Of a stretch of DNA of 53,480 bases, positions 34,849 to 43,217 are shown one piece after another (the first letter of the stretch is position 1; each line of letters starts with the position of its first letter). The stretch lies in NCBI GenBank assembly GCA_964448935.1, contig CAYVBE010000005.1, forward strand, positions 1-53,480, in the 5' to 3' direction. This DNA comes from CAYVBE01 sp964448935 (GTDB lineage: Bacteria > Planctomycetota > Brocadiia > SM23-32). The notes beneath the pieces were generated by a model. It was not told where the DNA came from and ran no database searches. It saw only the letters and a list, made by a program, of their open reading frames with translations. A program made the position numbers and the translations under genes.

Positions 34849-36339
34849 TCAATCCCGGTCTTCGGTGAGCCACTTCCACCTGTCCAGCCATGCGCGCCCT
34901 CTGAACTCGGCGGCAATCTCCCGGCGGTATTCCAGGTCCTTGCCCTCGCTGTGACCCTCCAGGTAACGCGGCGCGCCGTAGCGGTGCTGCGCGTAAGGGT
35001 CTTCGTGCTGCATCATCAGTTCCCACAGCGCGTCGCGCGTCTCGCGGACGGCCTCGGCGTATTCCGGGTCGTCAATCACATTGTGCAGCTCGCCCGGATC
35101 CTCCTGCAGGTCGTAAAGCTCGTCCTGCGCAAACCCGTTGAAGACGTACTTGTACCGCTGCCCGATGGCAATGCGCTGGGTGTAAAGCAGCTCGCCGCCG
35201 TAGTAGACGTTCAGGATATGGTCGGGCATCTCCGGTTCGACCGCCTCGGGGTCACGCAGGAGCGGGCTGAGGTCCTTGCCGCCGGCGTGCGGCAGCGGCT
35301 CCGCCCCTGCCAGGGAGACGAAGGTGTGCGCCCAGTCGTGCAGATGGACGAGCGCGTCCGTGGAATATCCCGGCTCGATCACGCCCGGCCAGCGGGCGGC
35401 CATGGGGATGCGGTGCGTCTCCTCGTAGGGCATCCAGCCCTTGATGAACATCCGGTGCGCGCCCACCAGGTCCCCGTGGTCGCAGGCCAGAACGACCAGC
35501 GTATCCTCGGCGCGACCGGACTCGTCCAGTGCGTCCAGCACGCGGCCTATCTGCACGTCGAGCTGGGTGCAGTAGGCGTAGTAATGGCGCAGCCCTTCGC
35601 GGAACTCCTCTTCGCTCAGTCCGGTCCATCCCTCGGCCTCGCGGGCCAGCAGCGCCGGTTTGCCCTCGAAGGTCTCCTCGTAGTAGCTGCGGGGCAGCTC
35701 GACTTCCTCCGGCGAATACTGCTCCAGGTATTTCAGAAGCGGCGTGTAGGAATCGTGCGGCTGCGGAAAGTGCACCTCGAACAGCCAGGGCTCCTCGCCC
35801 CCGGTCAGCTCTCGAATGCCTCCGATCGCGGCGTCGGCCAGGCGCTTCTCCGGCAGGTCGTCCTCGGAGCCCTCCACACCCGCCCACATCAGGAACCGGT
35901 CGCCGCCGGGCCAGGTCACGTATTGCGGGTCCACCAGCCGCGGCTCATCGCCCTTTCGTCCCTCGACGTCCAGCTTGCGGTAGCCGAAATCTTCCGGCCC
36001 GCGCACCTGGCTGGCGTGCCACTTGCCGACGTAGGCCCTCTCGTACCCGACATCGCCCAGACGATGGGAATAGGTGATGACGTCCGGGAACATGTCCGGG
36101 TGTGTGGACTCCGGCACGTGCACCTGGTTGAAGACCCCGTTGTGCCAGGGGTAGGCGCCGCTGAGCAGCATGGCGCGCGCCGGACAGCAGAGGCTGATGG
36201 GCGTGTAGCTGCGCTCGAAACTCATCCCCTGCGCGGCAAAGCGCGTCATGCGGGGCGTCTTGCACTCGGAGCGGTTGCAGATGGTATGCCAGTCCAGGTG
36301 GTCGGCGGTGATCAGCAGGATGTTCGGCTTCTCGGCCAC
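34849..36339 (-). CDS. Type I (Cys-type) sulfatase
   Basis: A 496-residue alkaline-phosphatase-fold hydrolase. The formylglycine motif is C51-C-P-A-R55 followed by AMLLSG, so C51 would be converted to formylglycine. Metal ligands are visible at NILLITADHLD, and DHGDLVGAHRM is the second half of the site. No signal peptide is found, so it appears cytoplasmic. Start is a GTG with GGAGAG upstream. An anaerobic-type maturase gene lies about 5 kb to the right on the same strand. The substrate, a sulfated sugar or polysaccharide fragment, is inferred from the oxidoreductase and isomerase neighbours. Confidence 0.9.
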   Translation of the reverse strand: MAEKPNILLITADHLDWHTICNRSECKTPRMTRFAAQGMSFERSYTPISLCCPARAMLLSGAYPWHNGVFNQVHVPESTHPDMFPDVITYSHRLGDVGYERAYVGKWHASQVRGPEDFGYRKLDVEGRKGDEPRLVDPQYVTWPGGDRFLMWAGVEGSEDDLPEKRLADAAIGGIRELTGGEEPWLFEVHFPQPHDSYTPLLKYLEQYSPEEVELPRSYYEETFEGKPALLAREAEGWTGLSEEEFREGLRHYYAYCTQLDVQIGRVLDALDESGRAEDTLVVLACDHGDLVGAHRMFIKGWMPYEETHRIPMAARWPGVIEPGYSTDALVHLHDWAHTFVSLAGAEPLPHAGGKDLSPLLRDPEAVEPEMPDHILNVYYGGELLYTQRIAIGQRYKYVFNGFAQDELYDLQEDPGELHNVIDDPEYAEAVRETRDALWELMMQHEDPYAQHRYGAPRYLEGHSEGKDLEYRREIAAEFRGRAWLDRWKWLTEDRD

Positions 36340-36380
36340 GGTTTCTCTCCATCAAAGTAGGTGCCTGCCGGACTGCCGGC

Positions 36381-37526
36381 TTACTCGGAAAGCTCTTCGG
36401 GACTCACGCCGGTGTGAGGGTTGTCGTTCACTACATCCCACACGGTCTCCTGAATGGCCTCGATCAACTCCGCGTCGGCCTCGGGGTTGAACTGTTCGTA
36501 GGGCTCGACGGTGAGGCCCACGGGGCTCTCGCCGGTCAGCGTGGCGTAATGGGTCGCGGCGGTGGCGTAGGAGCCGATGGTGCCGGAGTCGCGGCCGTTG
36601 TGCGGCTGGTCGTTCATGTGAACGCCGTCGGCGTAGAAATTCAGCACTCCGGCGGAGCGGACGAACTCGTCTGGATTGAAAGCGGAGACCTTCTTGTTGT
36701 TGCGGCGTGACTTCATGAAATACGCCTGGTTGCGGGCGTAAAACGCCTCGATACCCGGCAGCCGGTCCTCCCGTATCTTCACGTCCAGCGCGGCCAGCAC
36801 GTGTCCGGACGGTATCATGCGCACCGGCACGGGCAGATCGGGGTGTCGCTCGTTCAGGCGGGTGACGAGTTTGTCGAAGAAGTCGGCGCACGCCTGGACC
36901 TCCCCCCTGTATTCGGCACGCCAGTAGCCGGCGTAGGTCTTCTCGCCCTCCTGCTCCAGAATGTCGCCGACGGTGGGCCAGATGGCGTAGATGTAGAAAC
37001 GGTCCGTGGCCACGTTCTCGGTGTTCGGGTGCGCGCGGTACCAGGGGCTGTCGCCGGGCTCGACGTCGCCGCGGGCGTAATCAATGAACTTGCCGGCCGC
37101 CTGGAGGCTGCCCGCGGTGTAGTAGGGCCAGCGCGGGCGAACCTTCTCCGGCTCATCCAGCTCACTCTTGTAGGTCTGCATGATAACGGCGTCGAACTTG
37201 CGGTTCCGGAACGCATGATCCCATTTGCCATACGGAGCCTTGATGTTGTAACTGCCCTCGCCGGGCGCGTTGCCGTGGTTACGCATGCTCAGGTGCTGCT
37301 CCAGCCGGTGGCCTCCCCCGAGCTGCATGCCGTAATCGTACCGGCCGTCAACCGACTTGAAGAGTTCGGCCAACCGTTCCAGTGGTATGCACCGGGTCAG
37401 GCTGTTGCCCAGGTGATAGACCGTCAGGTCCTTGCCCGGAGGCGCGGGGGACTCTGCGGCGGAGGCGCAGCCAACCACAAGGGCCGACATCAAAGTGAAT
37501 GCGGCGATAAGCTTTAGATCAATCAT
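36381..37526 (-). CDS. SGNH-hydrolase-like lipoprotein
   Basis: A 381-residue protein. Its N-terminus ends in the lipobox LVVGC (C20), so it is probably lipid-anchored. LGNSLTR (39-45) replaces the classical GDS nucleophile block and a late YADGVHMND carries the D-x-x-H-like pair, as in SGNH/GDSL esterases. The middle is unlike characterised members. It may remove acyl groups from the same substrate as the downstream sulfatase. ATG at 37526 chosen over a GTG nine bases upstream because it gives a typical lipoprotein signal. Confidence 0.65.
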   Translation of the reverse strand: MIDLKLIAAFTLMSALVVGCASAAESPAPPGKDLTVYHLGNSLTRCIPLERLAELFKSVDGRYDYGMQLGGGHRLEQHLSMRNHGNAPGEGSYNIKAPYGKWDHAFRNRKFDAVIMQTYKSELDEPEKVRPRWPYYTAGSLQAAGKFIDYARGDVEPGDSPWYRAHPNTENVATDRFYIYAIWPTVGDILEQEGEKTYAGYWRAEYRGEVQACADFFDKLVTRLNERHPDLPVPVRMIPSGHVLAALDVKIREDRLPGIEAFYARNQAYFMKSRRNNKKVSAFNPDEFVRSAGVLNFYADGVHMNDQPHNGRDSGTIGSYATAATHYATLTGESPVGLTVEPYEQFNPEADAELIEAIQETVWDVVNDNPHTGVSPEELSE

Positions 37527-37582
37527 GACACACACTCAGCCGAGTGAAGTTGGGAATGGCCCCCAAACAGGATAATAACGAA

Positions 37583-37614
37583 TCGGCCGGGGCGTAGCAA
37601 GATGCCCCGGCCGA
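37583..37614 (-). terminator. Intrinsic terminator after the flavoprotein gene
   Basis: A perfect 11-bp stem (TCGGCCGGGGC with GCCCCGGCCGA, ten-base loop) followed on the minus strand by the T-rich TTCGTTATTATCC. It lies 27 bases beyond the stop at 37641 and separates the flavoprotein unit from the sulfatase unit. Confidence 0.72.
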
Positions 37615-37640
37615 CCCGCATTAGAGCGAAGAAGAGCTAC

Positions 37641-38987
37641 TCAGCCGTCCATGGCGCCGATGGCGTCCTCCGCCGCGTTGACCAACTGGTAGGCGATGGG
37701 CGAGGCGGTCAGCGCGGGGTGGGTGCCCGTCTGGAACGTAGCGATCTGGTCGGCCGTCATGCGCTGCTGGATGCAGGCGCTGATGGTGTTGATGAGTTCG
37801 CCACCGCTGCCGGCCCCCATGAGCTGGCCCCCGACGATCACCCGCGTCTGTCGCTCGAACAGGAGCTTGAGATTCAGCTCAACCCCGCCGGGCATCTTGC
37901 CGGGATGGCGATTGACCGATGCCGATCGGCCGCTGACGGCGCAGTAACCCGCGCGCTTCGCGGCCTGCTCGGTGAGACCGGCGGTGGCGAAGGCGGTGTC
38001 GCCGATCACGGTGGAGTAGACGCCGATGGCGCCGGGGTAGGCGCGCGTGATGCCGAACAGGTTGGCGCCCGCCACCCGGGCCTCGGTGGTGGCGATGGAT
38101 GCCAGCCACAGCCGGCTGGGCTCGCCGGTGAAGAAGGAGACCTTCTCGGCGCAGTCGCCGCAGGCGAAGATATCCGGGTCGGAAGTGCGCATGGCGCGGT
38201 CCACGTCCACCCCGCCGGTCGGCCCGATCTCCAGGTCGGCTTCCTGCGCCAGCGCGGAGTTGGGCCTGACGCCGACGCTCTGGATCACGACGGCGGCGGG
38301 CAAAGTGCGGCCGCTCTCCAGCAGCACGCCCTCCACCTTTCCGTTCCCGCTGAAGGCTTTCACCCGCTCGGAGGTCACCAGGTCAATGTCGCGGGAGCGC
38401 AGGATATCCTCCGCCTGTGAGCAGAACTCGTCGTCGAAAGCCGCCGCGAGGCAGGAGGGCAGAAGCTCCACTATAGTGACCTGGGTGTTGCCGTCCTTGT
38501 TGCACTCGTCGGCGAATTCGACCCCGATGAAGCCGCCGCCGATGATGACAAGGTGATCGGCGTCGGCGATCTTGCGACGCATCTCCTCCAGGTGGGGCAC
38601 ACTCTTTTTCACCGCGAAAATATTGCCCAGGTCCGCCCCGGCAAGCGGAAGCTCAACCGGGTTCGAGCCGGTGGCCAGGATCAGTTTGTCGTATCCGACA
38701 GTCCGGCCGGATTCGGTCAGGAGGGTTTTCGCCTCGCGGTCCACCGCCCGGACGCCGTCCACCAGCAGTTCCAGATCGTTCTTATCCAGAACGGCGTCGG
38801 GTATCAGGTTCTCCTGCGGCCCGTCCACGGTGCCGAAGGTGTAAGGTATGCCACACGGGATGAGCACGTTCTCCTCGCAGCGGATGACGAGGATGGACTT
38901 GCCGTGATAGTGCCTGCGAGCGGTCAGCGCCGCTGTAAGGCCCGCCGCACTCCCTCCGATGACGACGACATCGAACTTGTCTTGCAC
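37641..38987 (-). CDS. CoA-disulfide reductase/NADH-oxidase-like flavoprotein
   Basis: A 448-residue class of pyridine nucleotide-disulfide oxidoreductase. The FAD motif VVIGGSAAG is at 9-16, a single redox cysteine C45 sits in LIPCGIPY (the position of the Cys in Nox, Npr and CoADR), the NAD motif VIIGGGFIGVEFA follows near 155 and CGDCAE near 277. These enzymes reduce CoA disulfide, polysulfide, O2 or peroxide with NAD(P)H. The start is a GTG with AAGGGAGGG upstream. It is downstream of the RACE gene by 40 bases, so it could supply electrons to that activator's iron-sulfur centre. Confidence 0.87.
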   Translation of the reverse strand: MQDKFDVVVIGGSAAGLTAALTARRHYHGKSILVIRCEENVLIPCGIPYTFGTVDGPQENLIPDAVLDKNDLELLVDGVRAVDREAKTLLTESGRTVGYDKLILATGSNPVELPLAGADLGNIFAVKKSVPHLEEMRRKIADADHLVIIGGGFIGVEFADECNKDGNTQVTIVELLPSCLAAAFDDEFCSQAEDILRSRDIDLVTSERVKAFSGNGKVEGVLLESGRTLPAAVVIQSVGVRPNSALAQEADLEIGPTGGVDVDRAMRTSDPDIFACGDCAEKVSFFTGEPSRLWLASIATTEARVAGANLFGITRAYPGAIGVYSTVIGDTAFATAGLTEQAAKRAGYCAVSGRSASVNRHPGKMPGGVELNLKLLFERQTRVIVGGQLMGAGSGGELINTISACIQQRMTADQIATFQTGTHPALTASPIAYQLVNAAEDAIGAMDG

Positions 38988-39027
38988 AGTCAACCCTCCC
39001 TTATCTTGCAACCTGCGACCAAAGGAC

Positions 39028-40614
39028 TCAGAAGTACATTTTGTCCGCCACCAGGTACGGGAACTCGGGCTCCAGTTCGTTCGGCTTGGTGTGCTCTATC
39101 ATGCGAGCGACGCGCTCCGACTCCGTGCGGATGGAGCGGCTGATCAACATCTCTCGGGCACCGGCCAGCGCTCCGTTGCCCATGCGGACCACCTTTTCCG
39201 GCGCAGGCGGCAGCAGGCCGATGGCCACCGCATTGGCGGGGTCAATGTAGTTGCCGAAACCGCCGGCCAGGAAAATGTGCTCGATCTCCTCCAGCTCCAC
39301 CCCGTAGTATTTCATCAGCAGGTCCTGATCCAGCCGCAGGCCGGCTTTCGCGGTAATCAGTTCATAGACGTCCTGCTGGGTGATGCAGATGCCGTCCACC
39401 AGGCAGTAGTCCTCCCCGATCTTGGCCTCCCTGCTCATGCGGCCGGTGCGCAGCAGCTCGGCCAGCAGGTCAATGAGGCCCGACCCGCAGATTCCGACCG
39501 GTTTCCGGTCGCCGAGGGTTTCATACTCTACCCGGCCGTCGGCCAATCGGATGTCCGTGATAGCACCCTCCACGGCCCCCACACCGGAACTGACCGTGGC
39601 GCCCTCATAGGCCCCGCCGGCGGCGCAGGAGGCGCTCATCATGCGGTCCCGGTTGCCGATGACCACCTCGCCGTTCGTGCCGATGTCAATGACCATCGAG
39701 ACATCGTCGCCCTTCCACATCCGGCTGGCGACCACGTCCGCCACGGCGTCGGCGCCACCATGGCCGCCTATGAGCGCTCCGCCGTAAACGCGGGCGGCGG
39801 GGTTCACCGCAAGGCCCAGCTCCTCCGCCGGCGCCTCCACCGGACCCGTATCCAGAGGCTCGAAAGGAACTATGCCGAGAGAGGTGACATCCCGGCCGAA
39901 GAAGATGTCGCGCATGGTGCTGTTGCCGACCACCACTACGTCGTAAATGCTGCTGCTCAGGCCGGGATGGTCGGCCTCGAGGGCTTCGAGTTCTTCGTTC
40001 ACGCCGTTCACGACGGTCCGCTGCAGCGCCCGCAGGCCCCCCTCGTGGTGCATCGTGTGTCCGATGCGGGAGATGATGTCGTTCCCGTAGGCGATCTGCG
40101 GGTTGGTGCGGGCCGCCGTGGCCACCACGTGCCCGTCTTCGAGGTCCAGAACCTGGAAGGCCAGCGTTGTGGTTCCCACGTCGAGGGCCAGCCCGTAGAT
40201 GTGATCCCCGGCGGGACCGAGCGTTGCTCCGGAAGCGTGCACAACTTGCCCGTCCCGGCGCGTCACGGAGGGCTCCACGGAGATCTCGGCACCGTCCATG
40301 GTCTCCGTCACAATGGTGTACCTTCCGGGCTCTTCGACGAAGACCATGAGGTGGCCGACCGGCTCCACCACCCGCGCCTGGCAGGCCAGCCGCTCGTCCG
40401 GCCCCAGGTCCTGGAGGCGTTCGGCGTTCGTCTTCTCATTCAAGCACTCGGCGCCGCGCTCGATCCGCACCAGGCAGCTTCCGCACTTCCCCAATCCGCC
40501 GCACTCGCCGGGGATCTCGATGCCCAGCTCGTGCGCATGGTCCAGTATGGTGCCCTCGAAAAGCTCGATGCCATTCCTGCCCTTCCGGTACTGCGGAAAA
40601 CTAATCTTGGCCAC
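39028..40614 (-). CDS. RACE-type reductive activator of corrinoid proteins (DUF4445)
   Basis: A 528-residue protein with an N-terminal [2Fe-2S] ferredoxin domain (C38, C44, C47, C78), a linker and a C-terminal ASKHA-fold DUF4445 domain starting at GLALDVGTTT (about 140). These proteins use ATP to reactivate oxidised Co(II) corrinoids of methyltransferase systems. Length is in the usual range for the family (500-650). The start is GTG with AGGAG upstream. Its corrinoid methyltransferase partners are not in the window, though DUF1638 and a MetV-like protein are in the adjacent region. Confidence 0.9.
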   Translation of the reverse strand: MAKISFPQYRKGRNGIELFEGTILDHAHELGIEIPGECGGLGKCGSCLVRIERGAECLNEKTNAERLQDLGPDERLACQARVVEPVGHLMVFVEEPGRYTIVTETMDGAEISVEPSVTRRDGQVVHASGATLGPAGDHIYGLALDVGTTTLAFQVLDLEDGHVVATAARTNPQIAYGNDIISRIGHTMHHEGGLRALQRTVVNGVNEELEALEADHPGLSSSIYDVVVVGNSTMRDIFFGRDVTSLGIVPFEPLDTGPVEAPAEELGLAVNPAARVYGGALIGGHGGADAVADVVASRMWKGDDVSMVIDIGTNGEVVIGNRDRMMSASCAAGGAYEGATVSSGVGAVEGAITDIRLADGRVEYETLGDRKPVGICGSGLIDLLAELLRTGRMSREAKIGEDYCLVDGICITQQDVYELITAKAGLRLDQDLLMKYYGVELEEIEHIFLAGGFGNYIDPANAVAIGLLPPAPEKVVRMGNGALAGAREMLISRSIRTESERVARMIEHTKPNELEPEFPYLVADKMYF

Positions 40615-40647
40615 TGTTAAGGCTCCTCTCTGATGCCTGACGGTTCG

Positions 40648-40980
40648 TCAGCCGAAATACGCGTCACGCCACCACAGGAAATATCCCCAGCTCGTGTGCT
40701 CGGTCTCGTCGTCCGGCTCCAGCCCTTCATTTCCTTCCGCCAGCATGTTGCAGGGCTCGCCGTGCGCGAGCAGGCGGTAGGCGCAGGTCGCCAGGACGAA
40801 CTTCCGCCGCGCGTCCTCGTCGTCCGGGCTCCGGTCCGGGTGGTACTTCTTGCACAGGCGCCGCCAGGCAGCCTTGATGTCGGCCGCGTCTGAGTCAGGC
40901 GACACGCCGAGGACCTCTCTGGCCCGCCGCCGCGCCTCAACGCCCTTCCGGATGCTCTTCTGAAAATCGTCCTCGTACAT
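40648..40980 (-). CDS. J-domain (DnaJ-like) protein
   Basis: A 110-residue protein with one J domain (about 17-75): VLGVSPDSDAADIKAAWRRL, KKYHPDRSPDDE with the HPD tripeptide that stimulates DnaK. The rest is a short acidic and Trp-rich tail (EHTSWGYFLWWRDAYFG) with no Gly/Phe or zinc-finger domain. It sits between the radical SAM maturase and RACE genes, so it might help assemble one of these iron-sulfur proteins. Confidence 0.87.
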   Translation of the reverse strand: MYEDDFQKSIRKGVEARRRAREVLGVSPDSDAADIKAAWRRLCKKYHPDRSPDDEDARRKFVLATCAYRLLAHGEPCNMLAEGNEGLEPDDETEHTSWGYFLWWRDAYFG

Positions 40981-41007
40981 CGCCGTATGTCACTGACAGA
41001 AAGTGTC

Positions 41008-42372
41008 TTACATGTTACGGCCGCAGCAGTGCTTGTACTTCCTGCCGCTGCCGCACGGGCAGGGATTGTTCCGACCGACGCCGGCAAAACTGCCGCCGCG
41101 CCCTCCCGCGGGCACGGCGACCCGGCGGCGGTTGCGCCGCATGATGTCCGCCGGCGGCCGGCCCTGCCGCAGCAGCCTGGCCATCGTCTTCATGTCGGAA
41201 TCTATGTGGTTGAAAAACTCCCGGTAGCCCTCGCACAGGTAATTCAGGCCCGCCTCGCCGTCTTCCGTCAACGCGAAGCGGTTCTTCGGGCAGCCGCCGT
41301 GGCAGACGAAGAGCACCTCGCAATCCCGGCACTGCGCCGGCAGGCCCTCCCACTTGAACTCACCCAGGTTGCGCACCGCCGGGCGGTTGACCATCTCCTC
41401 GACCGGGTCCTCCACGATGTTCCCGAGCCGATGGTCCGGGTAAACGAAGTGGTCGCAGGAGTAGAGGTCGCCGTTGTGCTCGATGATCATCGCGTTGCCG
41501 CAGGTCCGGGCAAAGTTGCACAGCGGCGGGTCCTGCCCCATCCAGGCGGCCAGCGAGACGTCGAAAATCTGCACGAAGACCTCGCCGACGTCGTTCTTTA
41601 CCCATTCGTCGAAAATGGAGATCAGAAACTGCCCGTACTGCCGCGCGCTGACCGACCAGGGCATCACCTCGCACTCTTCGGTGCGCTCCCAGGGACGGGG
41701 CTCGGCCAGTTGGAGGCCGAGGTCACTGGAGTGCTCGTCCGGCGCCCTCTCCACGATGGGGATGAACTGCATGAACTGCGTGCCGCTGTCCCGCAGGAAG
41801 CGATATATCTCCAGCGGGTGCTCCGCGGCCAGGCCGGTGACGGAGGTGAGCGTGTTGTAGCGGACGCCGGCGCGCTGGAGCCGTTTAATGGCGGCAAAGA
41901 CGCGATCGAAAGTCGGCTCCCCGCCCCGGTCCACGCGGTATCGGTCGTGTATCTCGGCCGGCCCGTCTATGCTCAGCCCGATCAGGAATCCCTCGCGCGC
42001 CAGAAACTCGCACCATTCCTCGTCCAGCAGGATGCCGTTGGTCTGCAGCGAATTGGTGACCTGCTTGCCGCGCGCGTATTTCTTCTGGAACTTCACGGCG
42101 CGGCGGAAGAAATCCAGCCCCATCAGGGTGGGCTCGCCGCCCTGCCAGGCGAAGTTAACCTCCGGGGCGGACTGCGCCTCGATGTACTTGCGCACGTAGG
42201 CTTCCAGCACCTCATCGCTCATCCGGTGCCGCTCGCCCGCGCCGAAGAGCGCCTCCTTCTCGGTGTAGAAGCAGTAGCGACAACGCAGGTTGCAGTCGGG
42301 CCCGGCCGGCTTGCACATAATATGGAAAGCCCGTGCTTCGGCTTGGTCGGTTGTATGTGTATTATCACTCAT
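41008..42372 (-). CDS. Anaerobic sulfatase-maturase-type radical SAM enzyme with C-terminal SEC-C motif
   Basis: A 454-residue radical SAM/SPASM protein. MCKPAGPDCNLRCRYCFYTEKE carries C27, C31 and C34; NFAWQGGEPTL and GLSIDGP are typical of anSME. The SPASM auxiliary-cluster cysteines are in CGNAMI, YSCDHF, CRDCEVLFVCHGGC and LCEGY. anSME oxidises the active-site Cys/Ser of sulfatases to formylglycine without oxygen. The last 20 residues form a zinc-binding SEC-C motif, PCPCGSGRKYKHCCG. A Cys-type sulfatase lies about 5 kb away. It is the first gene of the unit that ends at 37641. Confidence 0.87.
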   Translation of the reverse strand: MSDNTHTTDQAEARAFHIMCKPAGPDCNLRCRYCFYTEKEALFGAGERHRMSDEVLEAYVRKYIEAQSAPEVNFAWQGGEPTLMGLDFFRRAVKFQKKYARGKQVTNSLQTNGILLDEEWCEFLAREGFLIGLSIDGPAEIHDRYRVDRGGEPTFDRVFAAIKRLQRAGVRYNTLTSVTGLAAEHPLEIYRFLRDSGTQFMQFIPIVERAPDEHSSDLGLQLAEPRPWERTEECEVMPWSVSARQYGQFLISIFDEWVKNDVGEVFVQIFDVSLAAWMGQDPPLCNFARTCGNAMIIEHNGDLYSCDHFVYPDHRLGNIVEDPVEEMVNRPAVRNLGEFKWEGLPAQCRDCEVLFVCHGGCPKNRFALTEDGEAGLNYLCEGYREFFNHIDSDMKTMARLLRQGRPPADIMRRNRRRVAVPAGGRGGSFAGVGRNNPCPCGSGRKYKHCCGRNM

Positions 42373-42432
42373 CCGTTATTCCGCTGGAAATCCTAAAGAT
42401 TGCCTGCCCAGGTGTTCCGTCTTCCTGATAAC

Positions 42433-42461
42433 ATGATATCGCGATTCGCCGAGTATCCCAA
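42433..42461 (-). promoter_or_regulatory. Predicted promoter of the maturase/J-domain/RACE/flavoprotein unit
   Basis: On the minus strand TTGGGA (42456-42461), 17 bases, TATCAT (42433-42438). The start point would be near 42426, giving a leader of about 54 bases. It overlaps a larger inverted repeat at 42446-42482. Confidence 0.5.
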
Positions 42462-42482
42462 TTGCATACTCAGATGCGGCGA
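42446..42482. repeat. Hairpin overlapping the FkbM stop codon and the next promoter
   Basis: GAGTAT and ATACTC form a six-base stem with a nine-base loop; TCGCC and GGCGA outside it add five pairs with a six-base bulge. It overlaps the stop of the FkbM-like gene (42470) and the -35 box of the next promoter, so it could stop the upstream transcript or act as an operator. Confidence 0.4.
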
Positions 42483-43204
42483 GCAAGAGCGGCCCTGATT
42501 GCATCCATTTCTGCTCCGGCTCCCGGGCCGGCGTCTCTACGCACCGCCAGGATATGCGTGCAATCGTCGTAGGTGGCTCCCCGACCCAGATCGTCCACCC
42601 AAACGGGGATCACCTCGAACTCGAAGCTCTCCAGGTATTGAACGACATCCGAGAGCGACTGCCCGCGGGCTTCGAGCCTTCCGCGGTGTATTTCGCAAAA
42701 AATCTTCGCAACCCTGCTCTCCAGAGCCTCACGCGCGCCCTGCAGGGCCAGAAGTTCGCTTCCCTCACAATCCATACTCAGGATATCCGGGCGCCGGAGT
42801 TCTTCGTTCGCGACCATCCAATCAAGGGCCGCGCACTGCACGGAGATGCGGCCGCAGCCGTCGTGGAACACGATGCCGCTGCCTCCCCCGTCCTTACAGA
42901 ACTCAATCTCTCCGGCTTCCTTGCCCAGAGCCATCTGGTAGGTGGTCACGTTGCTGACCTCGTTGCGCACGAGGTTTCCCTGCAGCGCCTGGAAGTACTC
43001 CGGCACCGGTTCGAACGCATAGACCCATCCGCTGGGTCCCACACGCTTCGCCAGAGCCACGGTGGTCAGTCCCTTGTTCCCGCCTATGTCGGCGGCGACC
43101 ATGCCCGGTTGCGTGATCGTCTCGAGCACCACGATTTCGCCGAACGGGTGCGACTGTCCCCGCAGGTCTCTCTTGAACTCCTGGTCGTACAGGAAAGTTT
43201 GCAT
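42470..43204 (-). CDS. FkbM-family methyltransferase
   Basis: A 244-residue SAM-dependent methyltransferase. The SAM site is VAADIGGNKGLTTVALAKR near residue 37, with an acidic loop VYAFEPVPEYFQALQGNL and the FkbM-type DILSMDCEGSELLALQGA later. Family members O-methylate sugars and natural products. It is the last gene of the operon starting at dtxR, 13 bases after the DUF1684 gene. Substrate is unknown. Upstream in-frame residues read through the DUF1684 gene in another frame and were excluded. Confidence 0.87.
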   Translation of the reverse strand: MQTFLYDQEFKRDLRGQSHPFGEIVVLETITQPGMVAADIGGNKGLTTVALAKRVGPSGWVYAFEPVPEYFQALQGNLVRNEVSNVTTYQMALGKEAGEIEFCKDGGGSGIVFHDGCGRISVQCAALDWMVANEELRRPDILSMDCEGSELLALQGAREALESRVAKIFCEIHRGRLEARGQSLSDVVQYLESFEFEVIPVWVDDLGRGATYDDCTHILAVRRDAGPGAGAEMDAIRAALARRI

Positions 43205-43217
43205 CTCTGGCACCCGA

